DNA from: Streptomyces sp. MMG1121
GTDB lineage: Bacteria > Actinomycetota > Actinomycetes > Streptomycetales > Streptomycetaceae
DNA: 54,107 bases
NCBI RefSeq assembly: GCF_001280015.1
Contig: NZ_LGDV01000206.1
Span: 1 to 54,107 of the forward strand
Direction: 5' to 3'
A model generated the notes under the pieces. It made no database searches and had not been told where the DNA came from. It saw only the letters and a list, made by a program, of their open reading frames with translations. Positions 16,043 through 24,833 of the stretch are shown here, piece after piece. The position numbers were made by a program, and so were the translations under genes. Position 1 is the first letter of the stretch. The number at the start of each line of letters is the position of its first letter.

Positions 16043-17860
16043 ATGGCAACAGGACACGCGCAGCAGCCCCAGCCGACCGTCGGACATTCCCGCAGACGTT
16101 TCCTCACGACCGCCGGCGGCGCGGTCGGCGCGACCGCGTTACGCCCCGCCGCGCGGGCGGCCGCCGCCACCCGCTCCCGCCGGCGCGTCGCCGTCCTCGG
16201 CGGCGGGGTCTCCGGACTCAGCGCCGCCCACGAACTCGCCGAACGCGGCTACGCCGTCACCGTCTACGAGTACTACGACACCCTCGGCGGCAAGGCCCGC
16301 TCGATGGACGTCCCCGGCACGGCCACCGGAGGCCGCAAGCCCCTGCCCGGCGAGCACGGCTTCCGCTTCTTCCCCGGCTTCTACCGGAACCTGCCCGACA
16401 CGATGCGGCGCATTCCCTTCCCCGGCAACACCGGCGGCGTCCACGGCAACCTCCGCAACGCCACCGAGGAGTTGTTCGCCCGCGGCTCGGACCGCCCCGA
16501 CCTGCACTTCCCGCTGCGCCGGATCACGACCCCGCCGGCGCCCGGCGACATCACCACCTCCTGGATCCGCGACCAGATCCTGTCTGTCCTGGACGTGGGC
16601 ACCCGCCTGCCCGCCCACGAGGTCGCCTACTTCGCCGACCGTCTCCTGGTCCACCTCACCAGTTGCGACGCACGGCGCGAAGACCAGTGGGAGAAGGTCC
16701 CCTGGTGGGACTTCATCCGTGCGGGAGAGATGAGCAGGGAGTACCAGACACTCCTCGGCATCGGACAGACCCGCAACCTCGTCGCCACCCGCGCCGAGGT
16801 CGCGTCGACCAGGACGGTCGGCCGCGTCATCATCGAAGCCCTGATCCTGTGGGGCCTGCTCGGCCGCGGGATGGACGGCGACGCCGACATCGACCGCGTC
16901 CTGAACGCTCCCACCAGCGAGGCCTGGATCGACCCCTGGGAGGCGCATCTCCGCTCCCTCGGCGTCGACTTCGTGACCGGCACGCAGGTGCTGGAGGTCG
17001 GGTACGAGGGCGGGCGGGTGACCGGCGTCCTCGTCGCGGCCCGCGACGGCGGCCACGAGCGCACGGTCACCGCCGACCACTACGTCTCCGCGATGCCCGT
17101 CGAACACGCCCGCGCCACCTGGGGCAGGGCCCTGCGCGCCGCCGACCCGCAGCTCGGCCGGTGCGACGCGCTGAAGACGGACTGGATGACCGGCGTGATG
17201 TTCTACCTGCGCACGCCCACACCCGTCGTGCACGGTCACATCAACTGCCTCGACTCACCCTGGTCGGTGACGGCCGTCGGCCAGGCGCAGTTCTGGGACC
17301 AACGGGACTTCTCGCACGACTACGGCGACGGGCGGGCCCACGACTGCCTCTCCGCGATCATCTCGGAGTGGGACAAGCCCGGCATCCTGTATGGCAAGAC
17401 GGCCAGGGAGTGCACCAGGGACGAGATCGTCGCCGAGCTGTGGGCGCAGCTGAAGGACGGGCTGAACGACGTGGGCAAGACCACGCTCAGGGACGAGGAC
17501 CGCCTCGGCTGGTTCATGGACCCGGCGGTGACGGGCCTCGGCGGCCCTGACCCGCACAACCGCGAACAGCTCCTCATCCACCCGACGGGCACGCTCTACC
17601 ATCGCCCCTCGGCGCGGACGGCGGTCCCGAACTTCTTCCTCGCGGGCGACTACGTGCGCACCGACGTCGACCTCGCGACCATGGAAGGCGCCAACGAGTC
17701 CGCACGGCGGGCCGTCAACGCCCTCCTCGACGCGGACCGTTACGACGCCGAGCCGTGTCGTGTGTGGGAGCTGTACCGGCCGCCGGAGATGGAGCCCCTG
17801 AAACGGATCGACGAGGTGCGCTACAGGCTGGGTCTACCCAACACCTTCGACCTGGGATGA
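16043..17860 (+). CDS. Tat-exported FAD-dependent oxidoreductase (hydroxysqualene dehydroxylase/desaturase-like)
   Basis: 605 residues. A twin-arginine signal is present at residues 16-21 (SRRRFL) followed by TTAGGAVGATAL, so the enzyme should be folded in the cytoplasm and exported by Tat. The FAD fold begins with VAVLGGGVSGLSAAHELAER (GxGxxG at 53-58) and a FAD-contacting GGKARS. The C-terminal part has FFLAGDYVRTDVDLATMEGA, the second FAD motif of amine oxidase/phytoene desaturase-like proteins. Related proteins act on squalene or carotenoid-type lipids, but a secreted version suggests another substrate. ATG 16043 gives the signal peptide. It stands alone. Confidence 0.8.
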   Translation: MATGHAQQPQPTVGHSRRRFLTTAGGAVGATALRPAARAAAATRSRRRVAVLGGGVSGLSAAHELAERGYAVTVYEYYDTLGGKARSMDVPGTATGGRKPLPGEHGFRFFPGFYRNLPDTMRRIPFPGNTGGVHGNLRNATEELFARGSDRPDLHFPLRRITTPPAPGDITTSWIRDQILSVLDVGTRLPAHEVAYFADRLLVHLTSCDARREDQWEKVPWWDFIRAGEMSREYQTLLGIGQTRNLVATRAEVASTRTVGRVIIEALILWGLLGRGMDGDADIDRVLNAPTSEAWIDPWEAHLRSLGVDFVTGTQVLEVGYEGGRVTGVLVAARDGGHERTVTADHYVSAMPVEHARATWGRALRAADPQLGRCDALKTDWMTGVMFYLRTPTPVVHGHINCLDSPWSVTAVGQAQFWDQRDFSHDYGDGRAHDCLSAIISEWDKPGILYGKTARECTRDEIVAELWAQLKDGLNDVGKTTLRDEDRLGWFMDPAVTGLGGPDPHNREQLLIHPTGTLYHRPSARTAVPNFFLAGDYVRTDVDLATMEGANESARRAVNALLDADRYDAEPCRVWELYRPPEMEPLKRIDEVRYRLGLPNTFDLG

Positions 17861-18522
17861 GCACCGCAGCAGTCGGACCGCTCCCGGGACATGCGCACGG
17901 TGGCCTGCCATGGGCCTGGATCGCCCCCGCCGAGGACCAGCTTGTCGATGTTCATGCGAATCCTGGGGGCGGCGGGCGCGCGGACGGTCCCCGATGGTGT
18001 CCAACTTGCCCTTCGGTTCCGGCTCTTGTTTGGACAGCGCACGAAGGTGCCGATTCCGTGTCCCGGTTTCCTGCTGCCTTTCGGCTGCCGGCGTTGGGTT
18101 CTTGGGCCGTCCTGCACCCCGCTCATACGCCCCATCTGCAAGACTTGCGTCGGTGCCCTGACACACGGCGCGGCCACTCGTTCGCGCGGCCCACGTACGA
18201 CCGGCTGCCTCATTGCGTGAGACGCGAGTCAAATGATGGTGAGGCGGTCGAGGAACGGGTACCACGCGCCCGGACCGCCACACGGCTCGCCCGGACGGCC
18301 CCGGTCCGCATGACCGGGCGAGCACCGCAATCCGCCCCGGCCGGAGAGTCACCAGCGAATCCCGGCGCGGACAGTGCAAACGGCGCGGGCGATGTGCCCA
18401 AAGGGCACCCCGGCCATGCGTTCGAAGCCCCGGGCCAGGTTCATTGGCACCGGACACACACGGCCGGCCTGCCGCGGTGTCAGCGGCGGCCGACCGTCAG
18501 ATCACGTCCTCGAACTGCGAGT
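17861..18522. other. Intergenic stretch, no gene recognised
   Basis: About 660 bases with mixed base composition and no supported frame. Several short open frames exist on both strands, none with a start signal or a recognisable family. Possibly decayed coding DNA. Confidence 0.3.
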
Positions 18523-19359
18523 TCACGGGGTTCCCACGTCATCGGTGGTCATGGCCAGCAGGACCAGAGCGTCGTGCTCGGCCGTGCCGGGCGGGGCCTG
18601 GTAGACCAGCATGCGCTGGCTGTCGCCGGCAGGGCTGAGCACCTCGTTGGCGAGGGTGACCGGGCCGATCACCGGGTGCCGGAACGCTGTCTCGCCGGCG
18701 CGCTTCACCCATACCTCGTGCCGGCCCCACAGAGCGGCGAATTCGCCGCTGGCCGCAGTCAGTTCGGCGACCAGCGCGGCGGTCCGCCCCGGGGCGGTCA
18801 GTTCGGCGGTGTGCAGGTGCGCGACGCTGTTGCGGGCCACCCGGTCCCAGTCGGCGAAAAGGGACCGTGCGGCCGCGTGCAGGAAGGTGTAGCGGATCGT
18901 GTTGCGCTGTCCGGGCGGCCAGTCGCTGAGCCCGGGCATCAGCGCAAGGCCCTCCGGGTTGGCGGCCAGTACGTCGTTGACCTCGTCGAGTACGTATGCC
19001 GGGCAGGGCCGGATCGACTCCAGCAGGAGCAGCAGGCCAGGGCCGGCCGGTCGCGGGTCGGCCGGCCGGTGGCGTGGTGTCCGCCCGGCGACCTGGTCGG
19101 CGAGGCCGAGCAGGTGGGCGTGTTCGTCGGCGGTGAGCCGAAGGGCCCGGGCCAATGCGCCCAGTACCGCGTCGCTGGGCGCGGTCTCCCGCCCCTGCTC
19201 GATCCTCGTGTAGTAGTCCACGCTCACGCCGGCCAGCGCGGCCAGCTCCTCGCGGCGGAGCCCGGGTGTGCGCCGGGCGCCTGGCCCGGTGGGCAGCCCG
19301 ACGTCGGCCGGGCCGATCTGCCCGCGCCGGATACGAAGGAACTCGGCCAATGCGTTCAT
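18523..19359 (-). CDS. XRE/MmyB-type helix-turn-helix regulator
   Basis: 278 residues. The N-terminal XRE HTH (LRREELAALAGVSVDYYTRI, then EQGRE) is followed by the MmyB-like ligand domain (about 100-270) with PAYVLDEVNDVLAANPEG and a C-terminal EHDALVLLAM region. Proteins of this kind in Streptomyces typically sit divergent to, and control, an SDR gene; here the SDR begins 102 bases away in the opposite direction. The ligand may be a fatty-acid-like molecule, as shown for a family structure. Confidence 0.85.
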   Translation of the reverse strand: MNALAEFLRIRRGQIGPADVGLPTGPGARRTPGLRREELAALAGVSVDYYTRIEQGRETAPSDAVLGALARALRLTADEHAHLLGLADQVAGRTPRHRPADPRPAGPGLLLLLESIRPCPAYVLDEVNDVLAANPEGLALMPGLSDWPPGQRNTIRYTFLHAAARSLFADWDRVARNSVAHLHTAELTAPGRTAALVAELTAASGEFAALWGRHEVWVKRAGETAFRHPVIGPVTLANEVLSPAGDSQRMLVYQAPPGTAEHDALVLLAMTTDDVGTP

Positions 19360-19461
19360 GGCTTGGAGTCTGCCACCGGTCGGTCCGTTCCTGGGGGGCC
19401 GTGGCACACCCAGGAACCGCGCGACCTTCCTGGAACAGGTCCGGCGGCGCAGCCTCGAATC

Positions 19462-20175
19462 ATGACTGACGCGATGATCATCGGTGGCGGCTCCGGCATG
19501 GGCCTTGCCCTGGCCCGGACCCTGCTCGCCAAGGGCATGAATGTGACAATCGTCGGCCGGTCCGCGGACCGGCTCGCTACGGCCCGGGCGGAACTGGAAC
19601 GACCCGGGCACGGGAAGATCAGCACGATCACGGCCGACATGGGGCGGGAGGAGGACGTGGACGAACTGTTCACCCAGGTGGGGCGAGTGGATCACGTGGC
19701 GGTGACCGCGGCGGACACGACCGGTGTGTACGGCCGGACGACCGACGTCACCGTCGCGGCAGCACGGGCCGTCGTGGAGACCAAGCTGCTCGGTGCCTGG
19801 CTCGTCGGCAAGCATGCGGCAGGGCGAGTCACCGGGTCGATCACGTACACCTCGGGCATCAACGCGTACCGGCCGAACGGGTCGAACACGATCATGGCCG
19901 CGGCCAACGGCGCGCTCGCGTCGCTGGCGTACGGGCTGGCGATCGAACTGGCGCCTGTGCGAGTGAACGTGGTTTCCCCCGGCTGGGTGGACACCCCCAT
20001 CTGGGACCGGCTCGGCATGGACAAGAAGGCGGCCTTCGGCGAGCTGGCCGAGCGACTCCCGGCCCGCCGTGTCGGCACCCCCGACGACATCGCCCAGGCA
20101 TTCCTGTCGGTGATGCACAACGGATTCATCACCGGAACCGTTCTGCACGTCGACGGGGGACACCGCCTCACCTGA
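19462..20175 (+). CDS. SDR family protein with atypical active site
   Basis: 237 residues. The cofactor motif GGGSGMG is at residues 8-14, and the C-terminal part has the usual VNVVSPGWVDTPIWDR and HVDGGHRLT. The place where the YxxxK pair is expected reads NTIMAAANGALASLAYG, so the catalytic Tyr and Lys appear to be missing. I recall similar non-canonical SDRs beside MmyB-type regulators. It may be a non-catalytic NAD(P) sensor or use another mechanism. Divergent partner of the regulator at 18523-19359. Confidence 0.8.
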   Translation: MTDAMIIGGGSGMGLALARTLLAKGMNVTIVGRSADRLATARAELERPGHGKISTITADMGREEDVDELFTQVGRVDHVAVTAADTTGVYGRTTDVTVAAARAVVETKLLGAWLVGKHAAGRVTGSITYTSGINAYRPNGSNTIMAAANGALASLAYGLAIELAPVRVNVVSPGWVDTPIWDRLGMDKKAAFGELAERLPARRVGTPDDIAQAFLSVMHNGFITGTVLHVDGGHRLT

Positions 20176-20590
20176 TCCGGCGCACGGGCACCCGGGCACC
20201 CGCCCACGACCACGTCGCGCCGGCCCCGCCCGGCGCCCGCGACGCGTATGGGCCCAGGAGGCTGTTGCGCGCTCGCTCACGACCGGCGTTCCCTTCCAAC
20301 AGCCCGGCCCAGCCAAGGTCTTGGACCGGTTCGGGCATGCGGATGCCTGACTGGAGGGCAGGCGGCTCAGCGTCACCCCGGGCAGCCCGGCAGGGGCCCA
20401 GCCTCGTCCTGGGCAGCTCCGGGGGCGCCCCGCCCACCGCCCGCCTCATCGCCGCCGTCCCGCGCGAGCCGACCGAGGCCGCGCAGCTCGCCGGCGAAGT
20501 CGCCTCGCTGCTGGAGCCCGGGCCGTGGCGGGTCCTGTCCGACCAGAGGCACCTGGGAGACACCTCGGCGCGCCGCGCACAACGCTCTTC

Positions 20591-20620
20591 GACCGGGACT
20601 CCCGGTCGGGAGTCCCGGTC
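20591..20620. terminator. Perfect inverted repeat, possible terminator
   Basis: 13-bp arms (20591-20603 and 20608-20620, GACCGGGACTCCC type) with a 4-base loop. It lies 415 bases after the SDR stop, with no T tract. It could end transcription towards the lux-like operon. Confidence 0.4.
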
Positions 20621-20874
20621 GGCCCGGGGACCACTACTCGGGTGACGCACCACGTCGTCGTGGCCGACAGCCGAGCACCGGGGCACGTCGGCCCACCGCG
20701 CCAGGCCCGGCATCCGGGTCGCCGACGTCCCGGCCCGCACCGGCCGGCGCCCGCTGATCCGGCCCAGGTCCACGCAGCGGCGAGCCCCTGGCCTTTCCGA
20801 TTCTCCGGATCAGACGGAGTCGTATTCAAGCCAGGAAACGGATTGCCAAGGACCGGCTTTCCATAAGGGTTTCC

Positions 20875-20903
20875 TTGAGTCACTCTCAAAGAGCGGTTAT
20901 AGG
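20875..20903 (+). promoter_or_regulatory. Candidate promoter for the lux-like operon
   Basis: TTGAGT (20875-20880), 17 bases, TATAGG (20898-20903). Good -35 and spacing, partial -10. It implies a leader of about 230 bases before the first gene at 21146. Confidence 0.35.
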
Positions 20904-21145
20904 TGACACGTTGGATGTGATCACCATCTCCGAGCCCCCGGGAACCGAAGTTCTCCACAACCCGTCCGCGAGGCGGCAATACCCCTGCCGCGAGTGGCCA
21001 GTTGGCGCAACCCCGTCCCGAATGGTGAGATAGGCTCAGTTCTCGGCGCCCATCCTTCAAGAGCGTCCGATCACTCACACCTTCAGCGAACGAGGTCCAC
21101 GTCAGAGGACCCGACCGTCGCACTCCGCCGGCCTTTCCCGCGCCG

Positions 21146-22435
21146 GTGGCCCACGCCTTCGAGCAGGAATTGATGTCCGTTCAACCAATTGCGGAACTCA
21201 TACGTTTCGCCCGGCACAACTCGCCTTTCTACCGCGATCTCTACACCCGTCTCCCCGATCACGTGACACGTCTCACGGATCTCCCGGTGGTGCCCCAGGC
21301 CGATTTCTGGCGAGCCAACACCCCCCGCGACAACCGGCTGCTGACCGCCCCCCTCAACGAAGCGGTCGTATTCCGCAGCGGCGGAACCACGGGCTCACCC
21401 AAGTTCTCCTACTACACCCGCACCGAATGGCGCGAATTCACCGCGGCGTTCGGCTCCGGGCTCGTCCATGCCGGGCTCCGCCCCGGGCACCGGGTGGCGG
21501 ACCTCTTCTACGCGGGCGACCTGTACGCGAGCTTCAGCTTCGTCCTCGACTCCTTGCACCGCTCTCCCGTGTCCAACGTCCGTCTGCCCATCGGCGGCGC
21601 GACGCCCTGGGAGTCCACCGTGGCGACCCTGGAGGAGTTCCGGGTCCAGGTCGTCGCCGGCACCCCGACCACACTGTGCTCGCTCGCCGAACGCCTGGCC
21701 GGCGCAGACCGGACCCTGCCGGACGTGGAGCTGCTCTTCTTCGGCGGAGAATGCCTCTTCGGAGACCAACTCCCCCTGCTCCGACAGGCGTTCCCGAACG
21801 CCGAACCACGTTCCCTGGGGTATGCGAGCGTCGACGCGGGGCTCCTCGGCGAGGCCGTGCCCGGCGGGGATCCGCGCGTGCACCGCGCGTTCGCCCCGCA
21901 CACCGTGGTCGAGATTCTCTGTGACGACACCGACGAACCCGTTGCCGACAACGGCATGCCGGGGCGGCTGGTCGTCACCGACCTGCGCAGACGGCTCATG
22001 CCCGTGCTTCGCTATCCGGCGGGCGACCGCGCCGAGTGGGTGGACCGGGACGCGGGTGTCTTCCGCATCCTCGGGCGCGCCGAGGAAGGCGTACGGGTGG
22101 GCCCCGTCACCCTCTACACCGAGGACGTCCATGACGTCGTCACCGCCGCCGACACCCGAGGCGAGGTGACCGGCCTGCAGCTCGTGGTCCGGCGCCGGGA
22201 CGGCCGGGACGGCCTGGTGCTGCGGCTCGCGGTCACCGATCCCGGGAAGGTGCCCGCCGCGCTGGAGGAGGCCGTCGTGGCGGCGCTCCTCGCCGAGCGT
22301 CCCTTCTACGCCGGCGCGATCGCCGCCGGGCACGTGAACCCGCTCGACGTCGCATGGGTACGGCACCAGGATCTCGCGGTCAACTCCCGCTCGGGCAAGC
22401 TCATCCGGGTCGTCGACGAACGGCCCCACTCATGA
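21146..22435 (+). CDS. PaaK-like adenylate-forming enzyme (acyl ligase)
   Basis: 429 residues of the phenylacetate-CoA ligase/LuxE superfamily. The nucleotide-binding motif FRSGGTTGSPK is at residues 76-86, with later ligase-type motifs LFFGGECLFG, LRYPAGDRAEWV and FRILGRAEEGVRVG. It should activate a carboxylic acid as acyl-AMP; aryl or fatty acid cannot be told apart. First gene of a five-gene operon, joined to the next by an ATGA overlap. The start is not certain: GTG 21146 gives the longest product, ATG 21173 is in frame with AGGAA just before it. Clearly related to the C-terminal domain of the last gene of the operon (shared LFY-x-G-x-x-Y-x-SF block). Confidence 0.8.
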   Translation: MAHAFEQELMSVQPIAELIRFARHNSPFYRDLYTRLPDHVTRLTDLPVVPQADFWRANTPRDNRLLTAPLNEAVVFRSGGTTGSPKFSYYTRTEWREFTAAFGSGLVHAGLRPGHRVADLFYAGDLYASFSFVLDSLHRSPVSNVRLPIGGATPWESTVATLEEFRVQVVAGTPTTLCSLAERLAGADRTLPDVELLFFGGECLFGDQLPLLRQAFPNAEPRSLGYASVDAGLLGEAVPGGDPRVHRAFAPHTVVEILCDDTDEPVADNGMPGRLVVTDLRRRLMPVLRYPAGDRAEWVDRDAGVFRILGRAEEGVRVGPVTLYTEDVHDVVTAADTRGEVTGLQLVVRRRDGRDGLVLRLAVTDPGKVPAALEEAVVAALLAERPFYAGAIAAGHVNPLDVAWVRHQDLAVNSRSGKLIRVVDERPHS

Positions 22436-23703
22436 GCGCGGCGCCTGCGCACACACGGCGTCTGCCGCTGGTCGTGCGCAACCCGTCCTTCGGCAGGGTC
22501 TGGGGCGGCCAGCTACTCACCCAGGCGGCGAGCCGTATGTTCCAGGTCGGCGCGGTCTGGTGGCTCGTCGGGTCCGCCGGCGGCGACCACCGCGGGCTGG
22601 ACTCGGGCCTGTTCCTCATGGTGAGCACCGTGCCCGCGGTGGCCCTCGCTCCGGTGGTCGCCCGCATCGTCGCACGGCACGCTCACCGCACGGTGCTGGC
22701 GAGCGCGGCAGCCGTCGCGGGCACGGTGGCGGTGACCGCGGGCGTCCTGGCCTGCACGGGAGCCCTGCCCATCGCCGCCGCCTACGCGGTCGGGCTGGTG
22801 CTGGCCGCCTGCCAAGCGGTCTTCGATCCCTGTCTGACCACCTCGGTGCCGGAACTCGTGGAGGACACCGACATCGAGTCGGCCACCGGCTTCGAACTGT
22901 CCACCCAGTCCGTCGCCGGACTCTGCGGCGGGCTCCTGGGCCCTCTCGTGGTCGACGCGGGCGCCCTGAGCGGCGTCACCGCCGCGTGCGGCGCCGCGTA
23001 CCTGCTCGCTGCCCTGCTGATCGGCTCCACGCGCTTCGGGCACCGTGGCGCCGGAAACGGACCGGCCCCCGAGCCGCGCACGCTGCGCCGGGTACTGACC
23101 GGTCTGCCGTTCATCCGCCGTGTGCTGATCTGCTTCGCCGCAGCCAACGTCTTCACCACCGCCGTCTACGTCGTGATGCCGCTGTACACCCAGGAGGTGC
23201 TGCACGCGACCGGCTCGACCGTCGCCTCACTGGAGACAGCCCTCGGTGCGGGCACCTTGCTGGGGTCGTTCACGGGCGGACGCCTGCCCGGCCGTCCCGT
23301 CACGGTCGGCAGCCTGTGCCTCACCCTGATGGCCGCGGCCCTCGCTCTGCCGGGCCTGCTCGCCGGACACGCGGCGGCCCTCGCATCGATGGCCGTGGCC
23401 GGGTGGTGCGTCGGCGTGATCGGCGTACGGTTCGTCGCGCTGTTCCAGCGGCTGGTGCCCGCCGACGACAAACCGGCCTTCTTCGCGGTCATGCAGGCCG
23501 TGCTGGGCGCCACGTTCCCGGTGTCGTCCCTGGTCTTCGGCGCGCTGGGCGACCACCTGACGGCCGGCACGCTGTGCCTGGCCCAGGGCGCGGGACTCGT
23601 GCCGGTCGCGCTGGCGCTGTGGTGGCTCGGCAGTCGCGCGGACCCCGCCGGGCCGCACAGGCCGGACACAGCGGCGCCGGTCCCCGTGGGAGAAGCCTCG
23701 TGA
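22432..23703 (+). CDS. MFS transporter of the lux-like operon
   Basis: 423 residues, two hydrophobic halves of about six helices each (MFS_3/EntS-like). The N-terminus NPSFGRVWGGQLLTQAASRM and the central charged loop (TRFGHRGAGNGPAPEPRTLRR) are typical. ATG 22432 overlaps the ligase stop (ATGA), and its own stop overlaps the next GTG (GTGA). Likely exporter of the operon's product. Confidence 0.85.
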   Translation: MSAAPAHTRRLPLVVRNPSFGRVWGGQLLTQAASRMFQVGAVWWLVGSAGGDHRGLDSGLFLMVSTVPAVALAPVVARIVARHAHRTVLASAAAVAGTVAVTAGVLACTGALPIAAAYAVGLVLAACQAVFDPCLTTSVPELVEDTDIESATGFELSTQSVAGLCGGLLGPLVVDAGALSGVTAACGAAYLLAALLIGSTRFGHRGAGNGPAPEPRTLRRVLTGLPFIRRVLICFAAANVFTTAVYVVMPLYTQEVLHATGSTVASLETALGAGTLLGSFTGGRLPGRPVTVGSLCLTLMAAALALPGLLAGHAAALASMAVAGWCVGVIGVRFVALFQRLVPADDKPAFFAVMQAVLGATFPVSSLVFGALGDHLTAGTLCLAQGAGLVPVALALWWLGSRADPAGPHRPDTAAPVPVGEAS

Positions 23704-24833
23704 CGGCCCTCCTCTCCCCCGCGTCCGTCCAGGACATCGCAGAGCTACGGCAGTTGTACTTCGACGTGTACGGGCACGGCTACCCGGTGCCGCTCGGCAG
23801 CGACCCGGTGGTGATGCGCCGCCTGATCACCGACGGCACCGCACACTGGCTCACGGCCCGTGGCCCGGCGGGCGGCCTGGCCGGTTCCGCGGTCGTGCTG
23901 ACCGAACCGGGCAGCCGCATCGGCAAACTGGTCGGCCTCGCGGTGCACCCCGCCCATCGCGGCGGCGGTCTGGCCTCCCGGCTGACCGAAGCGGTCTGCG
24001 ACCAGGCCTTCGCCACGGGACTACTGGACTCGGTGTACGCCACCGTCCGTCTGGTCACCGAAGGTCCGCAACAGGTCGTCGTACGCAACGGATTCCGCCC
24101 GCTCGGCCTGCTGCCGAACGCCGTGGAGGTCGAGGGCTGCGAAACACTCGCGCTGTTCGCCCGTTACGCCGACGGTGTGCTGGAGCGCCGTGCGCCCGTG
24201 GCGAGCGTGCCCGGGCGACTGTCGGCTCTGCTGTCCGCCGCCTCCTGCGGCGTCGGCATCGACTACACCCGGACCCGGCCTGCTCCCTGCCGCGATACGG
24301 CGGCCACCGCCGACGCCGTACCGATCGAGCTGATCGCGGCCCCGGCCTTCGTGCGGCGCCGCTTCCTGGAAGTGTTCCCCACCGCGGATGACCGCTTCTT
24401 CCCGCTGCACACGCCCAACGCGGTCCTGGTGGCAGCCGACGGCCGCGTCGAGGCGTACGCCGACCTCGATGCCGTCGCGGGCAGTTGCGCGCTGGTCGCG
24501 GTCCATCCCCGCCCGGCAGCGGTGACGGGAACCCTGGAGGCGATGATCGCGTCCGTCGCGCGGGCCGGTGCCGACTACGTCGAGACGCTGCTGCCACTGG
24601 CCGACACCGAGGCGCTGGAGGTGTTCCTGGCCTCGGGGTTCGTGCCGAGCGCGGTCTATCCCGCGATGCGCCGCGTGAACGACCGGCTCCACGACTACGT
24701 CGTGCTCTCGCGCACCAGCCGTCAGATCGACTTCCGCACAACCGCCGTCAGCCCGCTGCTCCAGCCGTACCTCAGTGCCTACCTGAGTGCCTGGACCACC
24801 ACCTACCTGCCCCTTCACGAGGTCTGCCGATGA
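23700..24833 (+). CDS. GNAT-type acetyltransferase, long form
   Basis: 377 residues from GTG 23700, which overlaps the MFS stop (GTGA). The N-terminal GNAT domain has the acetyl-CoA loop GLAVHPAHRGGGLASRLTEA (motif A). The second half (about 200-377) also looks GNAT-like but without a clean acetyl-CoA loop, e.g. SCALVAVHPRPAAVTGTLEA and a final SGFVPSAVYPAM. So it may be a fusion of one active and one degenerate GNAT. It could acylate the operon's product or a carrier. Its stop overlaps the luxE-like ATG. Confidence 0.75.
   Translation: MTALLSPASVQDIAELRQLYFDVYGHGYPVPLGSDPVVMRRLITDGTAHWLTARGPAGGLAGSAVVLTEPGSRIGKLVGLAVHPAHRGGGLASRLTEAVCDQAFATGLLDSVYATVRLVTEGPQQVVVRNGFRPLGLLPNAVEVEGCETLALFARYADGVLERRAPVASVPGRLSALLSAASCGVGIDYTRTRPAPCRDTAATADAVPIELIAAPAFVRRRFLEVFPTADDRFFPLHTPNAVLVAADGRVEAYADLDAVAGSCALVAVHPRPAAVTGTLEAMIASVARAGADYVETLLPLADTEALEVFLASGFVPSAVYPAMRRVNDRLHDYVVLSRTSRQIDFRTTAVSPLLQPYLSAYLSAWTTTYLPLHEVCR

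Larger units (their letters stand above)
20176..21145. other. Long leader region upstream of the lux-like operon
   Basis: About 970 bases without a firm gene. It holds a 13-bp hairpin (20591-20620), a candidate promoter (20875-20903) and a possible 38-codon GTG frame (20917-21033, VITISEPPGTEVLHNPSARR start) without a good ribosome binding site. The frame at 20390-20580 (+) contains a peptide-like stretch (RLIAAVPREPTEAAQLAGEV) that may be a relic. Confidence 0.35.

Noticed and set aside
21031..21036. TAGGCT as -10 of the lux-like operon
   Set aside because: No -35 at acceptable distance: the nearest TTGGCG is 23 bases away. The TTGAGT-17-TATAGG site is better.
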